Positions 7,851 to 15,721 of a stretch of DNA of 27,862 nt are shown here, piece by piece. The DNA is from Desulfobacterales bacterium (GTDB taxonomy: Bacteria > Desulfobacterota > Desulfobacteria > Desulfobacterales > UBA2174_A): positions 1 to 27,862 of the forward strand of contig JALOPD010000013.1 of NCBI GenBank assembly GCA_025454075.1, written 5' to 3'. The position numbers were made by a program, and so were the translations under genes. The first letter of the stretch is position 1. Each line of letters starts with the position of its first letter. The notes below the pieces were generated by a model, which searched no databases, was not told the origin of the DNA, and saw only the letters and a program-made list of their open reading frames with translations.

Positions 7851-8519
7851 ATGATGGAACCCCGAAGAGATGCCGGACGAATGCTGACGGTTCTGTGCCT
7901 GATGGTGGCCGCGCTGGTCGTGCCGAGGGCCGCTTCGGCAGAAGAAATCCGGCTGGAAGGCACCTATGTTCTGTCGGCCCACGGCGATGTGGCGATGTCC
8001 CTTAAGCTCACCCCGCCGATGGTCATCTATCAGCAGCTGCGCGACAGCGTTTCGAACCTTTACCTGGTGCTGCGCCAATTCGCTTCGTCGCGTGCCGACA
8101 CCGAGGTGGTGGATAAAAAGGCGGAATGGGACGATTCCAACCGGAGCATGACCTTTTCGATGAAGCTGCTCGGGGCATCCCGCAACCTCGGCAACCGCTG
8201 GGAGCTCGACATCCCCAAGGGGACTGAATTCATCAACCTCGACGAGGCCAAGCGGACCTTCTATTTCAATGAAAGCGTCCAGGACGGCTCCGCCGTCGCC
8301 ATCCGCGGCACGAGCCGGTTGATCATGCCCCCCGAGGCGCAGAACTTCAAATGGGAAGGGTCGCGGCGAGTGATCACCTACACCCTGCCCCCCGTCAAGG
8401 CGCCGTCCGATCGCAACATCACATTGTTGGCGGCGGCAGCGGCGCTGGGGGCGCTGGGGGTTGCTCTCACGGTCTGGTCCTTGTTCGTCAAACCCAAATC
8501 AATGCCGCGGGAGGCGTGA
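7851..8519 (+). CDS. Hypothetical exported protein with C-terminal membrane anchor
   Basis: The 222-residue product has a signal peptide (MLTVLCLMVAALVVPRAASA, cleavage near residue 31), a soluble domain of about 150 residues, and one C-terminal transmembrane helix (about 193-216) followed by KPKSM. The soluble part should therefore sit outside the cytoplasm, held by the tail helix. I do not recognise the family. AAGGAG lies 7 nt before the first of two adjacent ATGs. It is 68 nt after the transglutaminase-like gene, and the topology suggests the two may act together at the membrane. The order transglutaminase-like protein plus tail-anchored protein is the main clue to its role. Confidence 0.6.
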   Translation: MMEPRRDAGRMLTVLCLMVAALVVPRAASAEEIRLEGTYVLSAHGDVAMSLKLTPPMVIYQQLRDSVSNLYLVLRQFASSRADTEVVDKKAEWDDSNRSMTFSMKLLGASRNLGNRWELDIPKGTEFINLDEAKRTFYFNESVQDGSAVAIRGTSRLIMPPEAQNFKWEGSRRVITYTLPPVKAPSDRNITLLAAAAALGALGVALTVWSLFVKPKSMPREA

Positions 8520-8536
8520 CGGCCGCCCTGCATCGG

Positions 8537-9118
8537 ATGAGGGCGCCACACGTGAAGACCGGTCCCATGGCACCCGTTGATGAAACCAAGACATACGGCG
8601 GGAAACGAGCCGGCGCGCTGCTGGTGGCGATCGGGGCATGGGCGATCGGTTGTGGAACCGCCTTGTTGTTCGTCGCCGCGGATCCCCTGCCGGCGTTCGT
8701 TCTCGTGAGTCTGCCGGCATGGTTTCTGGGGGCGATCGCACTGCTTGGGGGCATCGCCGGCCTCGCGGCCCGCATCGAAATCAGTCGTGGGTGTCTGCGG
8801 GTCGCCGCGCCGCAGTGGCGAGGGTGCCCGCTGCCCCCGGTGAGAAGAGTCAGCTTTCCGTGGGATGCGATCAAGGCGGTCCGGCACCGCACGGAAGTCT
8901 ACCACCTGCTCCCGGGGCGGGGGCTGCCCTTCCCGGTGGACGCCTATGCGATCGACACTGAAAACGAGAGGGTTGTTTTTGCGGGCCGGTCTATCACGCG
9001 CCTTGCGGCCGCGGTGAGCGATATCGCCTCCCGCTCGGGCCGCCCCGTCCAGGAAGAACCACCCGTGCAGGCGAACCTTTTCAGGTCTTTCGCAAAAGGA
9101 CCGCCCTGCTGGCGATAG
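8537..9118 (+). CDS. Hypothetical membrane protein with PH-like cytoplasmic domain
   Basis: Two hydrophobic helices (about residues 20-70, forming a hairpin) are followed by a soluble region beginning ARIEISRGCLRVA and including FPWDAIKAVRH and DAYAIDTENERVVFAG. This order of two membrane helices, then short beta strands, then a W-x-x-I-x-x-V segment, resembles small bacterial PH-domain membrane proteins. The likeness is by eye only. The start is uncertain: neither ATG 8537 nor ATG 8567 has a good ribosome site. It follows the preceding gene by 17 nt and probably belongs to the same operon. Confidence 0.5.
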   Translation: MRAPHVKTGPMAPVDETKTYGGKRAGALLVAIGAWAIGCGTALLFVAADPLPAFVLVSLPAWFLGAIALLGGIAGLAARIEISRGCLRVAAPQWRGCPLPPVRRVSFPWDAIKAVRHRTEVYHLLPGRGLPFPVDAYAIDTENERVVFAGRSITRLAAAVSDIASRSGRPVQEEPPVQANLFRSFAKGPPCWR

Positions 9119-9197
9119 CTGTTTCTTCGACCGTTCCATCGCAACGGCAATACGAACCCGGTGCCCACTGGGTGCGCCGGCCAGAAGGAGAATGGCG

Positions 9198-9605
9198 ATG
9201 AGAGAGTCCCGTTTGATGGTCGCGCTCGCGTTGATCGGCCTGCTGGGGGCGTCACCGGCGGCCTGGGGGGATGACGCAACCGCACGCACCCTCGTCGGCA
9301 CATGGCGGGCCAACGTCTCCACGCCTTGGGGCCCGGGAGTTGCCGAGACCCTTCTGATGAAAAACGGCAGCTTCAGCAAGACATTCCGGATCGGCGAGAT
9401 GAAGACGTTGGACACCGGCAAGTACACGGTCGGCGAGGGTTACATACATTTCGACATCCAGGACCATGAACCCAAAGTCTACAAAGGCAAGCCCATGAGC
9501 TGGGTCAAAAGCGAGACGGTATTTTTTCAAATGATGGGCCCCGATCGAATGCGTTGCGAAGATCGCATCACGGGCGGCCGCTGGGAGGCCTTCCGCGTCC
9601 GGTGA
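9198..9605 (+). CDS. Small secreted protein, possibly lipocalin-like
   Basis: The 135-residue product begins with a clear signal peptide (MVALALIGLLGASPAAWG) and continues with LVGTWRANVSTPWGPG and alternating strands. G-x-W near the mature N-terminus is typical of small lipocalin-like beta barrels, but the rest of the fold cannot be judged by eye. The ATG at 9198 is preferred over the one at 9192 because AAGGAG (9185-9190) is then 7 nt away rather than 1. The gene ends 5 nt before the first radical SAM gene, so it is probably co-transcribed with the peptide cassette. Whether it belongs to it functionally is unknown. Confidence 0.6.
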   Translation: MRESRLMVALALIGLLGASPAAWGDDATARTLVGTWRANVSTPWGPGVAETLLMKNGSFSKTFRIGEMKTLDTGKYTVGEGYIHFDIQDHEPKVYKGKPMSWVKSETVFFQMMGPDRMRCEDRITGGRWEAFRVR

Positions 9606-9610
9606 GGCAG

Positions 9611-11641
9611 ATGCTGCACGGTTACTCCGTAAAAAAGGCCGGTCCGCTTCCACGCCTGCCCCTGAAAGGCAACATCGACCTGACCTATCGCTGCAACTTC
9701 AACTGCCGGCACTGCTGGCTGCGCATTCCACCCGGCACGCCTCAGCGGAAGGAGGAAATCGACCTGCGCGAAATCACGGCCATCGCGGATGAGGCGCGTG
9801 CCATGGGCTGCCGGCAATGGGCCATCTCGGGCGGCGAACCCATGCTGCGCCCGGACTTTTCGGAGCTGTTCGACTACCTGACGCGCAATGCCTCAACGTA
9901 CTCTCTTAACACCAACGGCTCGCTGATCACGCCGGAGATCGCCCGCCTGATGCGCCGCAGGGGCGTCAAGATGGTCGCTCTCTACGGCGCCACGGCCGCA
10001 ACCTACGACCGCGTCACCCGGACCCCCGGCGCTTTCGATGCCGCCCTGCGCGGTTTCTCCCGCCTGACGGAGGCCGGCGCGGGGTTCATCGTGCAACTGG
10101 TCCCCATGCGCGACAATTTCCACGAGTGGGGTGCCATGACCGCCCTGGCGAAATCGCTCAGCCCGCGCTGGCGGGTAGGCGCGCCGTGGCTTTACCTGTC
10201 ATGCGACCGCACCCCGCAGCGCAACGCCGAGATTGCCGCTCAGCGCCTCCCCCCCGAAGAGGTGGTCGCCCTGGACCCGCCGGACCCCTCCTCCGCGGGG
10301 CCGGGGCATGACGTCCGTTACGCGTGCGCCGCGAAGCCGGGGGGGCAGCCCGACGACCGCTTGTTCGCCCGCTGCATCGACCACCGGCGCGATTTCCACA
10401 TAGACCCCTACGGCCGGATGTCGTTCTGCGGCTTCGTCAAGGACCCGGAGCTGCGCTGCGACCTCCGGCACGGCACCTTCCGCGACGCATGGAACGAGTT
10501 CATCCCCTCGCTGAAGGACCGGGTGCGCGGCGGCGCCGAGTACGCGTCCCACTGCGGGGTCTGCGAACTTCGCTCGGACTGCCGCTGGTGTGCCGTGTAT
10601 GCGTATCTGGAAACCGGACGCTACTCCGCGCCCGTCCCCTACCTGTGCCGAATCGCCGCTGAAGAGCGTGAATTCAAGACGCACTGGCCGGCCAGGCACC
10701 GCCGCTATTTCCAAATCGCCGGCATCACGGTGCGGGTCGAAAGCGATCTGGATTTCGGCACGGTGGGGTTCTCGCAGGCACTGGAGCGGTTTGCCGCCGC
10801 GGGGCCGGGCGAAGACAATGTGACCCTACGCCATTTTTTCGAAGTGCCGGACCTGCGCGGCGTGGACCTGGGCGATGAACTTTATCGGAAACCGCCGTGG
10901 GCGATCTCGCGCAAGAACGGCCGCTGGTACTATCTCGGCATCCCGGCGGACCCGGGCGACCCCCGGCTCCTGCGGGCCGCGGTCTTCGACCCGGACCACG
11001 CCCACGCGACGATGTACCACCCCCCGGGCGACGAGGCGCACGTGCGGGAAAAGGGGTTCCAGACCCTCTCGCTCTTCCCCACGGACCAGATCTGGCTGGC
11101 GCCCCTGCTGGCCGATCGCCATGCCGTTTTGCTGCATTCGGCCGCAGCGGTCCTGGACGGCCGGGGGTTGATCTTTGTCGGCCGCTCGGACGCCGGCAAG
11201 TCCACGACGCTGCGCCTGCTCCGGCAGGCGGCCCTCCAGGGGCCGTCGGGAGCCTCGGTGGAGGTTTTGTGCGACGACCGCAACATCCTGCGCCGCTGGG
11301 ACTCCGGCTGGCGCGTGCACGGCACATGGAGCCATGGCGACATCCCCGACGTCTCGCCCGCCTCGGCGCCGCTCGCCGCGGTGTTTTTCCTGCAGCAGGC
11401 GGCCTGCAACCGGATCGAGCCGCTCACGGACCGCAAAGCCGTCTGGCACCGGCTGCTGGCCACTCTCATCAAACCCATGGCGACGGCCGAGTGGTGGCGG
11501 AAGGAATTGGACGTGATCGAGCGCCTCGTGGAGGAGGTGCCGTGCTACACGATGCGCTTCGATCCCAGCGGGCAGATCGTGCCCGCGCTGGTCGAGCTGG
11601 CCGCGCGCGGCCCGACCGAAAGGGAGTTCCAGGCCCGATGA
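9611..11641 (+). CDS. Radical SAM/SPASM peptide maturase fused to an HPr-kinase-like domain
   Basis: The 676-residue protein has two halves. The first is a radical SAM domain with the cluster motif Cys28-x3-Cys32-x2-Cys35 and GGEP (74-77), followed by a SPASM region from Cys255 to Cys346 that would hold auxiliary iron-sulfur clusters. From about residue 370 it continues into an HPr-kinase-like domain: a TDQ-x-x-LAPLLA-type segment, P-loop GRSDAGKST (524-532), CDDRNILRRW, and GTWSHGD. Proteins of the second type occur as separate genes beside PqqD-like and radical SAM proteins in peptide cassettes (I recall the name ScmC in the SynChlorMet cassette). HPrK homologues in some lasso-peptide clusters phosphorylate the precursor's C-terminal Ser. 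The fusion has no frameshift and is clearly one reading frame. A GTG at 9602 is an alternative start. The stop overlaps the next gene by 4 nt. Confidence 0.85.
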   Translation: MLHGYSVKKAGPLPRLPLKGNIDLTYRCNFNCRHCWLRIPPGTPQRKEEIDLREITAIADEARAMGCRQWAISGGEPMLRPDFSELFDYLTRNASTYSLNTNGSLITPEIARLMRRRGVKMVALYGATAATYDRVTRTPGAFDAALRGFSRLTEAGAGFIVQLVPMRDNFHEWGAMTALAKSLSPRWRVGAPWLYLSCDRTPQRNAEIAAQRLPPEEVVALDPPDPSSAGPGHDVRYACAAKPGGQPDDRLFARCIDHRRDFHIDPYGRMSFCGFVKDPELRCDLRHGTFRDAWNEFIPSLKDRVRGGAEYASHCGVCELRSDCRWCAVYAYLETGRYSAPVPYLCRIAAEEREFKTHWPARHRRYFQIAGITVRVESDLDFGTVGFSQALERFAAAGPGEDNVTLRHFFEVPDLRGVDLGDELYRKPPWAISRKNGRWYYLGIPADPGDPRLLRAAVFDPDHAHATMYHPPGDEAHVREKGFQTLSLFPTDQIWLAPLLADRHAVLLHSAAAVLDGRGLIFVGRSDAGKSTTLRLLRQAALQGPSGASVEVLCDDRNILRRWDSGWRVHGTWSHGDIPDVSPASAPLAAVFFLQQAACNRIEPLTDRKAVWHRLLATLIKPMATAEWWRKELDVIERLVEEVPCYTMRFDPSGQIVPALVELAARGPTEREFQAR

Positions 11642-12921
11642 CCGACTGCGACCATGTCGTCCGGAAAACGGCAAGCCACCCGCTGCTGAGGAGCGGCCGC
11701 CGGCCGCGTCTGGGACGGCTCGACATCGAATTGACCGAGCGCTGCAACAACGATTGCATTCATTGCTGCATCAACCGCCCGGCCGATGATGCCGCAGCGC
11801 GGTCGCGCGAAATGCCGACCGGCCGGATCAAGGACATTTTGCGCCAGGCCGCCGAATTGGGGTGCCTGACCGTGCGCTTCACCGGCGGGGAGCCGCTGCT
11901 GCGACCCGATGCCCGGGAGCTCTACCTGTTTGCCCGGCAGCTGGGCCTGAAAGTGCTGCTGTTCACCAACGCACGCCTCATCACGCCGGAGCTGGCCGAC
12001 CTCTTCGCACGGGTCCCGCCGCTGGAGCCGATCGAGGCCTCGGTGTACGGCATGCACCCGGGATCCAGCGCAGCGGTGACGCGCGCCCCCTTCGCGTTCG
12101 CCCAGTCCCGGCGCGGCGTGAACCTGCTGCTGGAACGCCGCGTCCCGTTGGTCGTCAAATCGGTGCTGTTGCCGCCGCTCACGCCCGAGAGAGACGAATT
12201 CGAGGCTTGGGCCGGAAGCCTCCCGGAGATGACGCGGCCGCCGAACTACACCCTCTTTCTGGACCGGCGCAGCCGTCGCGACGACCCCCGTAAGGATGCG
12301 CTGATCGAATCGCTGCGCCCCTCGCCGCAGGAGGTGCTGGCCGTGCTGGCGCGCAACCCGGCGACGTACCGCCGCAACATGGCGCAGTTCGCGGCGCGAT
12401 TCATGGGGCCGGCCGGCGACCGGCTCTTTGCCTGCGGCGCGAGCCACGGCATGTGCGTCGACGCCTACGGCCTGGCCCAGCCCTGCATGGGGGTGCGAGC
12501 GCCGGAGCTGACGGCGGCTCTGGACGGCCGCGCGGGGCTGGCCGACGCCGTGGAGCGATTCCGCCGGCTCGGCGCTATGCGCGCGACGAATCCCGACTAC
12601 CTCAGCCGCTGCGCGCGCTGCTTCCTCAAGGGGCTTTGCGAGCAGTGCCCTGCCAGGTCGTGGGCGGAGCACGGCTCCCTGGACGCCCCGGTCGCCTACC
12701 TGTGCGAGGCGGCGCATGCGCAGGCGCGCCACCTCGGGTGGCTGGGCGAAAATGAAATGGGATGGGAGGTGATGGATTGGCAGGAACGAATCCGGGGTGA
12801 GCGGCGGCCGCTCACCGGCAAGGGGGTGTCCGGCGCGGAGCGGCCGTGCCCGGAACAAAAGGCAAAGCCTCCCCTCGCCCGTTCGGAGCGCAACCCGTTG
12901 GAAACGGAAAGGAGGGCCTGA
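11638..12921 (+). CDS. Radical SAM/SPASM peptide maturase (second of three)
   Basis: The 427-residue protein carries Cys36-x3-Cys40-x2-Cys43 (ERCNNDCIHCC), GGEP at 83-86, and a Cys-rich SPASM region from Cys266 to Cys356. It should bind one radical SAM [4Fe-4S] cluster and one or two auxiliary clusters, and modify the peptide encoded just downstream. It shares with the other two a motif of the form (S/T/L)-x-Y-G followed by VTR-x-P-x-x-F, so the three look like paralogues. Its start ATGA overlaps the first enzyme's stop. The Shine-Dalgarno of the precursor gene lies within its last codons, tying maturase and precursor translation together. The type of modification cannot be told from sequence. 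Confidence 0.85.
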   Translation: MTDCDHVVRKTASHPLLRSGRRPRLGRLDIELTERCNNDCIHCCINRPADDAAARSREMPTGRIKDILRQAAELGCLTVRFTGGEPLLRPDARELYLFARQLGLKVLLFTNARLITPELADLFARVPPLEPIEASVYGMHPGSSAAVTRAPFAFAQSRRGVNLLLERRVPLVVKSVLLPPLTPERDEFEAWAGSLPEMTRPPNYTLFLDRRSRRDDPRKDALIESLRPSPQEVLAVLARNPATYRRNMAQFAARFMGPAGDRLFACGASHGMCVDAYGLAQPCMGVRAPELTAALDGRAGLADAVERFRRLGAMRATNPDYLSRCARCFLKGLCEQCPARSWAEHGSLDAPVAYLCEAAHAQARHLGWLGENEMGWEVMDWQERIRGERRPLTGKGVSGAERPCPEQKAKPPLARSERNPLETERRA

Positions 12922-12923
12922 AA

Positions 12924-13109
12924 ATGGAAAACAGCGTCAAGAAGCCTTGGAAGAAACCGGAGCTGGTCGTACTGGTGCGCGGCAATCCGGAAGAGTCGGT
13001 ATTGACTGCGTGCAAGGTGATCGGCAGTCTGGGGTACCACAACACGAACAACAGCTGCCTCTGGGAGCACGCCTGCACCAGCGTATGTTCATCCATCAGC
13101 TCGTCCTAG
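12924..13109 (+). CDS. Candidate RiPP precursor peptide, Cys/Ser-rich tail
   Basis: The 61-residue peptide has a basic N-terminus (KKPWKKP), then PELVVLVRGNPEESVL (residues 12-27), a leader pattern I have seen in short peptides next to radical SAM genes. A putative core runs from Cys30 and contains Cys30, Cys45, Cys51 and Cys55, a GYHNTNN stretch, Trp47 and the end CSSISSS. Five of the last six residues are Ser. There is no Gly-Gly cleavage site. AAGGAGG lies 8-9 nt before the ATG, one of the best ribosome sites in the cassette. It sits between the second maturase and the PqqD-like gene and is followed by a strong hairpin. Short size and unusual composition fit a modified peptide; no homologue search was possible. 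Confidence 0.82.
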   Translation: MENSVKKPWKKPELVVLVRGNPEESVLTACKVIGSLGYHNTNNSCLWEHACTSVCSSISSS

Positions 13110-13167
13110 CGGCTGCCCCCGAAGGGTTGGGGCGTGTTCGTGATGCATAGGGGTTGAAAGCCCATAC

Positions 13168-13202
13168 CGGCGCAGGAGGGGCCGTCGCCCCCTCCTGCGC
13201 CG
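13168..13202 (+). terminator. Strong hairpin between precursor and PqqD genes
   Basis: A perfect 14-bp GC-rich stem (13168-13181 with 13189-13202, beginning CGGCGCAGGAGGGG) closes a 7-nt loop. No T-run follows, so it may act as a leaky terminator, an mRNA 3'-end stabiliser, or a processing site that lets the precursor be made in excess over the enzymes. A weaker 6-bp stem, AACGCC/GGCGTT, lies downstream near 13214-13240. The surrounding 13110-13273 holds no gene. Confidence 0.55.
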
Positions 13203-13273
13203 CAGCCGACCGAAACGCCCGCTGCGCGCGGAGGCGTTCGACCGGCACGGAGCGCTACCGGAAAGGAGCACTT

Positions 13274-13579
13274 GTGGCATCCCGACTCGACCTGAATTCA
13301 ATCTGTGTGCCGTCGCAAGGCGTCGTCGCGCGGGAGATCGAAGGCGAAATCGTCATCGTCCCCGTTTCTGCCGGCATCGGCGATGCCGAAGACGAGCTTT
13401 ACACGCTGAACGAAACCGGCCAGGCCATCTGGCAAAAACTGGATGGCCGGCGGCCGCTGAAGGAGGTGGCGGCGAGCCTGGCGAACGAGTTCGCCTCGCC
13501 CCTGGGCGAGCTCGAAGCCGACGTTCTGGGGTTTGCCGGCGAGCTGACGCGGCGCGGCATCCTCGTTGCCAAGGCCTGA
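13274..13579 (+). CDS. PqqD-like peptide chaperone (RiPP recognition element)
   Basis: The 101-residue protein fits the PqqD family: N-terminal strands, then YTLNETGQAIWQKLDGRRPLKEV (given here as two parts, YTLNETGQAIW and QKLDGRRPLKEV), and a C-terminal winged-helix-like end LTRRGIL. PqqD-like domains bind the leader of precursor peptides and present it to radical SAM enzymes. GTG at 13274 is chosen as start because AAAGGAG lies 5-6 nt upstream; the longer open frame before it runs through the hairpin. It is the only stand-alone recognition element in the cassette, so it may serve all three radical SAM enzymes. Confidence 0.82.
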   Translation: MASRLDLNSICVPSQGVVAREIEGEIVIVPVSAGIGDAEDELYTLNETGQAIWQKLDGRRPLKEVAASLANEFASPLGELEADVLGFAGELTRRGILVAKA

Positions 13580-13644
13580 TCCGCCGGAGGCGCGAAAACT
13601 ATCCGACCGGCCATCCATGAAGCCGGCCCGTTTTCTGGAATGAA

Positions 13645-14538
13645 ATGATCAAACCCGCCTCACCCCACAGGATCAGGTCCAAAAGCCTCGTCCGGGCATC
13701 CCTGGAGTTGGGCCGCGTGCTGGCCGACCGCAACGGCCTCACCTTTCGCGCCAAGGGGACGTGCATGTACCCGACCATTCGCGCGGGCGACGTTCTGCGG
13801 ATCAAACCCTGCACGGCGGCCGATTTCGCGGTCGGCGACATCGCGGTCGGCCGGAAGCCGGGGTACCTGTTCGCCCACCGCGTCATCGACAAAGGCATGG
13901 ACATCGGGCGCGCCTGCATCATCACGCGTCCCGACACCGCCCGGGTCGGCGGTGACGGCCCCACGTTTGACGAAAGCCTGCTGGGTCGAGTGGTCGCCAT
14001 CGAACGCAACGGCCGACCGGTCCCGCTCCTTCCCGCAGCGCACCGATGGCCGCTGCGCGCCGGCTATGCCGTGCGCCGGGAGCTGATCGAAGCGGTGCAG
14101 CGACTCCTGGCGGGGTGGGGTCGAACGCTGGAGACCGTCCAGGCCGGCGCGCTCTATCGCGTCCTGGCCGGAAGGTGGCGGGCGCTTTCGCGTCCGCGCA
14201 TCTCGTATGCGGTGCGCCTGCCGACGCCGGCGCTGGGCGATGCCGTCTACCGCGAGCTGACGCCTGAAACATTCGATGTGCGGATGGATTGGCGCGGACG
14301 CCCGGTGGGGCGCTTCACGCTGACCCTGCATCTGAACGAAAAACGCCGGCCCGCCGCCTGGGCGACCTTCGCGCGGGACGGGGCGGCCGAGTGGCGCGTG
14401 GTCGAGTCGTTCGTGAGCGCGCGCTACCGCGGCTGGGGGCTGGAGGACGAACTGCTGCGCCGGGCCGATGCCGCTCTGGACGCGGGATCGGGTCCCCCGG
14501 AACCGGCGGAGGAAGGCACCGAGGCCCGCGCCTCCTGA
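13645..14538 (+). CDS. S24/S26-like peptidase-fold protein with Cys in place of Ser, plus GNAT-like tail
   Basis: The 297-residue protein begins with a signal-peptidase-like core. GTCMYPTIRAGDVL (38-51) matches the family's GxSMxPT motif except that the nucleophile position 40 is Cys (codon TGC at 13762). FAHRVI gives His78, the base used by the SipW/ER-type signal peptidases. No clear membrane helix precedes it, so it may be cytoplasmic. From about residue 190 a second region, ending in VVESFVSARYRGWGLEDELL, resembles the acetyl-CoA-binding motif of GNAT acetyltransferases. The role could be leader removal, in keeping with the exporter's lack of a peptidase domain. Activity as a Cys protease, or loss of activity, cannot be decided here. 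The ribosome site is weak. Confidence 0.72.
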   Translation: MIKPASPHRIRSKSLVRASLELGRVLADRNGLTFRAKGTCMYPTIRAGDVLRIKPCTAADFAVGDIAVGRKPGYLFAHRVIDKGMDIGRACIITRPDTARVGGDGPTFDESLLGRVVAIERNGRPVPLLPAAHRWPLRAGYAVRRELIEAVQRLLAGWGRTLETVQAGALYRVLAGRWRALSRPRISYAVRLPTPALGDAVYRELTPETFDVRMDWRGRPVGRFTLTLHLNEKRRPAAWATFARDGAAEWRVVESFVSARYRGWGLEDELLRRADAALDAGSGPPEPAEEGTEARAS

Positions 14539-14563
14539 ATTCAACCGGCGCCGAAGGCGGTCC

Positions 14564-15721
14564 ATGGCGGCAACCACCCAGATGGAGATCAAGCACCTGC
14601 CCTTGTGGGGCAGGCTCCAGGCGAAGCGCCTTCCGCTGTCGTTTGAGATCGAGATCACCGCGCGGTGCAACCTCAACTGCCGCCACTGCTACATCAACCT
14701 GCCGCCGGACGACCGCGCCGCGCGCCGGCGCGAGCTGTCCGTCGCCGAGACCGTCGGCCTGGCCGCGCAGGCGATCCGGCTCGGCGCTTTGTGGTGCCTG
14801 ATCAGCGGCGGCGAACCCTTGCTGCGCCCTGATTTCGCCGACCTGTATCTCGCCCTCAAGCGGGCGGGGCTGCTGGTTTCGGTCTTCACCAACGCCACCC
14901 TCGTGACCGAAGCGCATGCCGCGCTCTTCAAGGAATTTCCCCCGCGCGACATCGAAGTCACGGTGTACGGAGCCACCCGCGGCACGTATGAGCGCGTGAC
15001 GCGCACGCCCGGATCGTTCGACCGCTTCAAGCGCGGGTGGGGCCTCCTGATGCAGAGCGGCGTGCGGGTCCGCCTCAAGGCGATGGCGATCCGATCCAAT
15101 GCAGCCGAACACGCCGCGATTGCCGATTTTTGCCGCGCGCACACCAAGGATTACTTTCGCTTCGACCCGCAGCTGCACCTGCGCTTCGACGGCGATGCGC
15201 GTCGCAACCAGGAGATCCGCGCGGAGCGCCTGACGCCGGAGCAGATCCTCGCCCTGGAACAGGCGGATGACCAGCGGATGGGGGCGCTGCGACGCGATTG
15301 CGACAACCTGGTCCGACCGGAGGCCTGCCATCCCGGCTGCGACCACCTCTTCCACTGCGGCGCCGGCCGCAGCGGCTTCACGATCGGAAGCGACGGCCGG
15401 TTTCGGCTGTGCTCGTCCTTGTGGGCGCCCGACACGGTTTACGACCTGCGGCAGGGCACGTTGACCGCCGCCTGGCGCGATTTCGTGCCCCGCGTGCGCA
15501 AGATGCGCTCCCGCCGGCCGGAGCTGCTCACGACCTGCCGGCGCTGCCGTCTGCTCAACCTCTGCCTGTGGTGCCCGGCCCACGCCCACCTGGAGACCGG
15601 CGAGCTGGACGGGTTTACGCCCTACTTCTGCGCCGTGGCGCACGCCCGGGCGCACGCGCTGCGCGGCGATGCGCCACCCATGGGCGGCCTCCGAGGCGCC
15701 GGCGTTCATGACGGTGAATAA
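14564..15721 (+). CDS. Radical SAM/SPASM peptide maturase (third of three)
   Basis: The 385-residue protein has Cys35-x3-Cys39-x2-Cys42 (ARCNLNCRHC), GGEP at 82-85, and a SPASM region with many Cys (ACHPGCDHLFHCG through TTCRRC, LCLWC and YFC). Its segment VYGATRGTYERVTRTPGSF closely matches YGATAATYDRVTRTPGAF in the first maturase, so the two are near paralogues. The ATG at 14564 has AAGGCGG just upstream, and the protein then starts in a family-like way. It lies 25 nt after the S26-like gene and overlaps the exporter gene by 14 nt. Presence of a third enzyme suggests several modification steps or sites on one peptide. Confidence 0.85.
   Translation: MAATTQMEIKHLPLWGRLQAKRLPLSFEIEITARCNLNCRHCYINLPPDDRAARRRELSVAETVGLAAQAIRLGALWCLISGGEPLLRPDFADLYLALKRAGLLVSVFTNATLVTEAHAALFKEFPPRDIEVTVYGATRGTYERVTRTPGSFDRFKRGWGLLMQSGVRVRLKAMAIRSNAAEHAAIADFCRAHTKDYFRFDPQLHLRFDGDARRNQEIRAERLTPEQILALEQADDQRMGALRRDCDNLVRPEACHPGCDHLFHCGAGRSGFTIGSDGRFRLCSSLWAPDTVYDLRQGTLTAAWRDFVPRVRKMRSRRPELLTTCRRCRLLNLCLWCPAHAHLETGELDGFTPYFCAVAHARAHALRGDAPPMGGLRGAGVHDGE

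Noticed and set aside
12924..13109. Lanthipeptide or lasso peptide precursor
   Set aside because: There is no lanthionine synthetase, no asparagine-synthetase-like cyclase and no transglutaminase-type lasso protease in the cassette.
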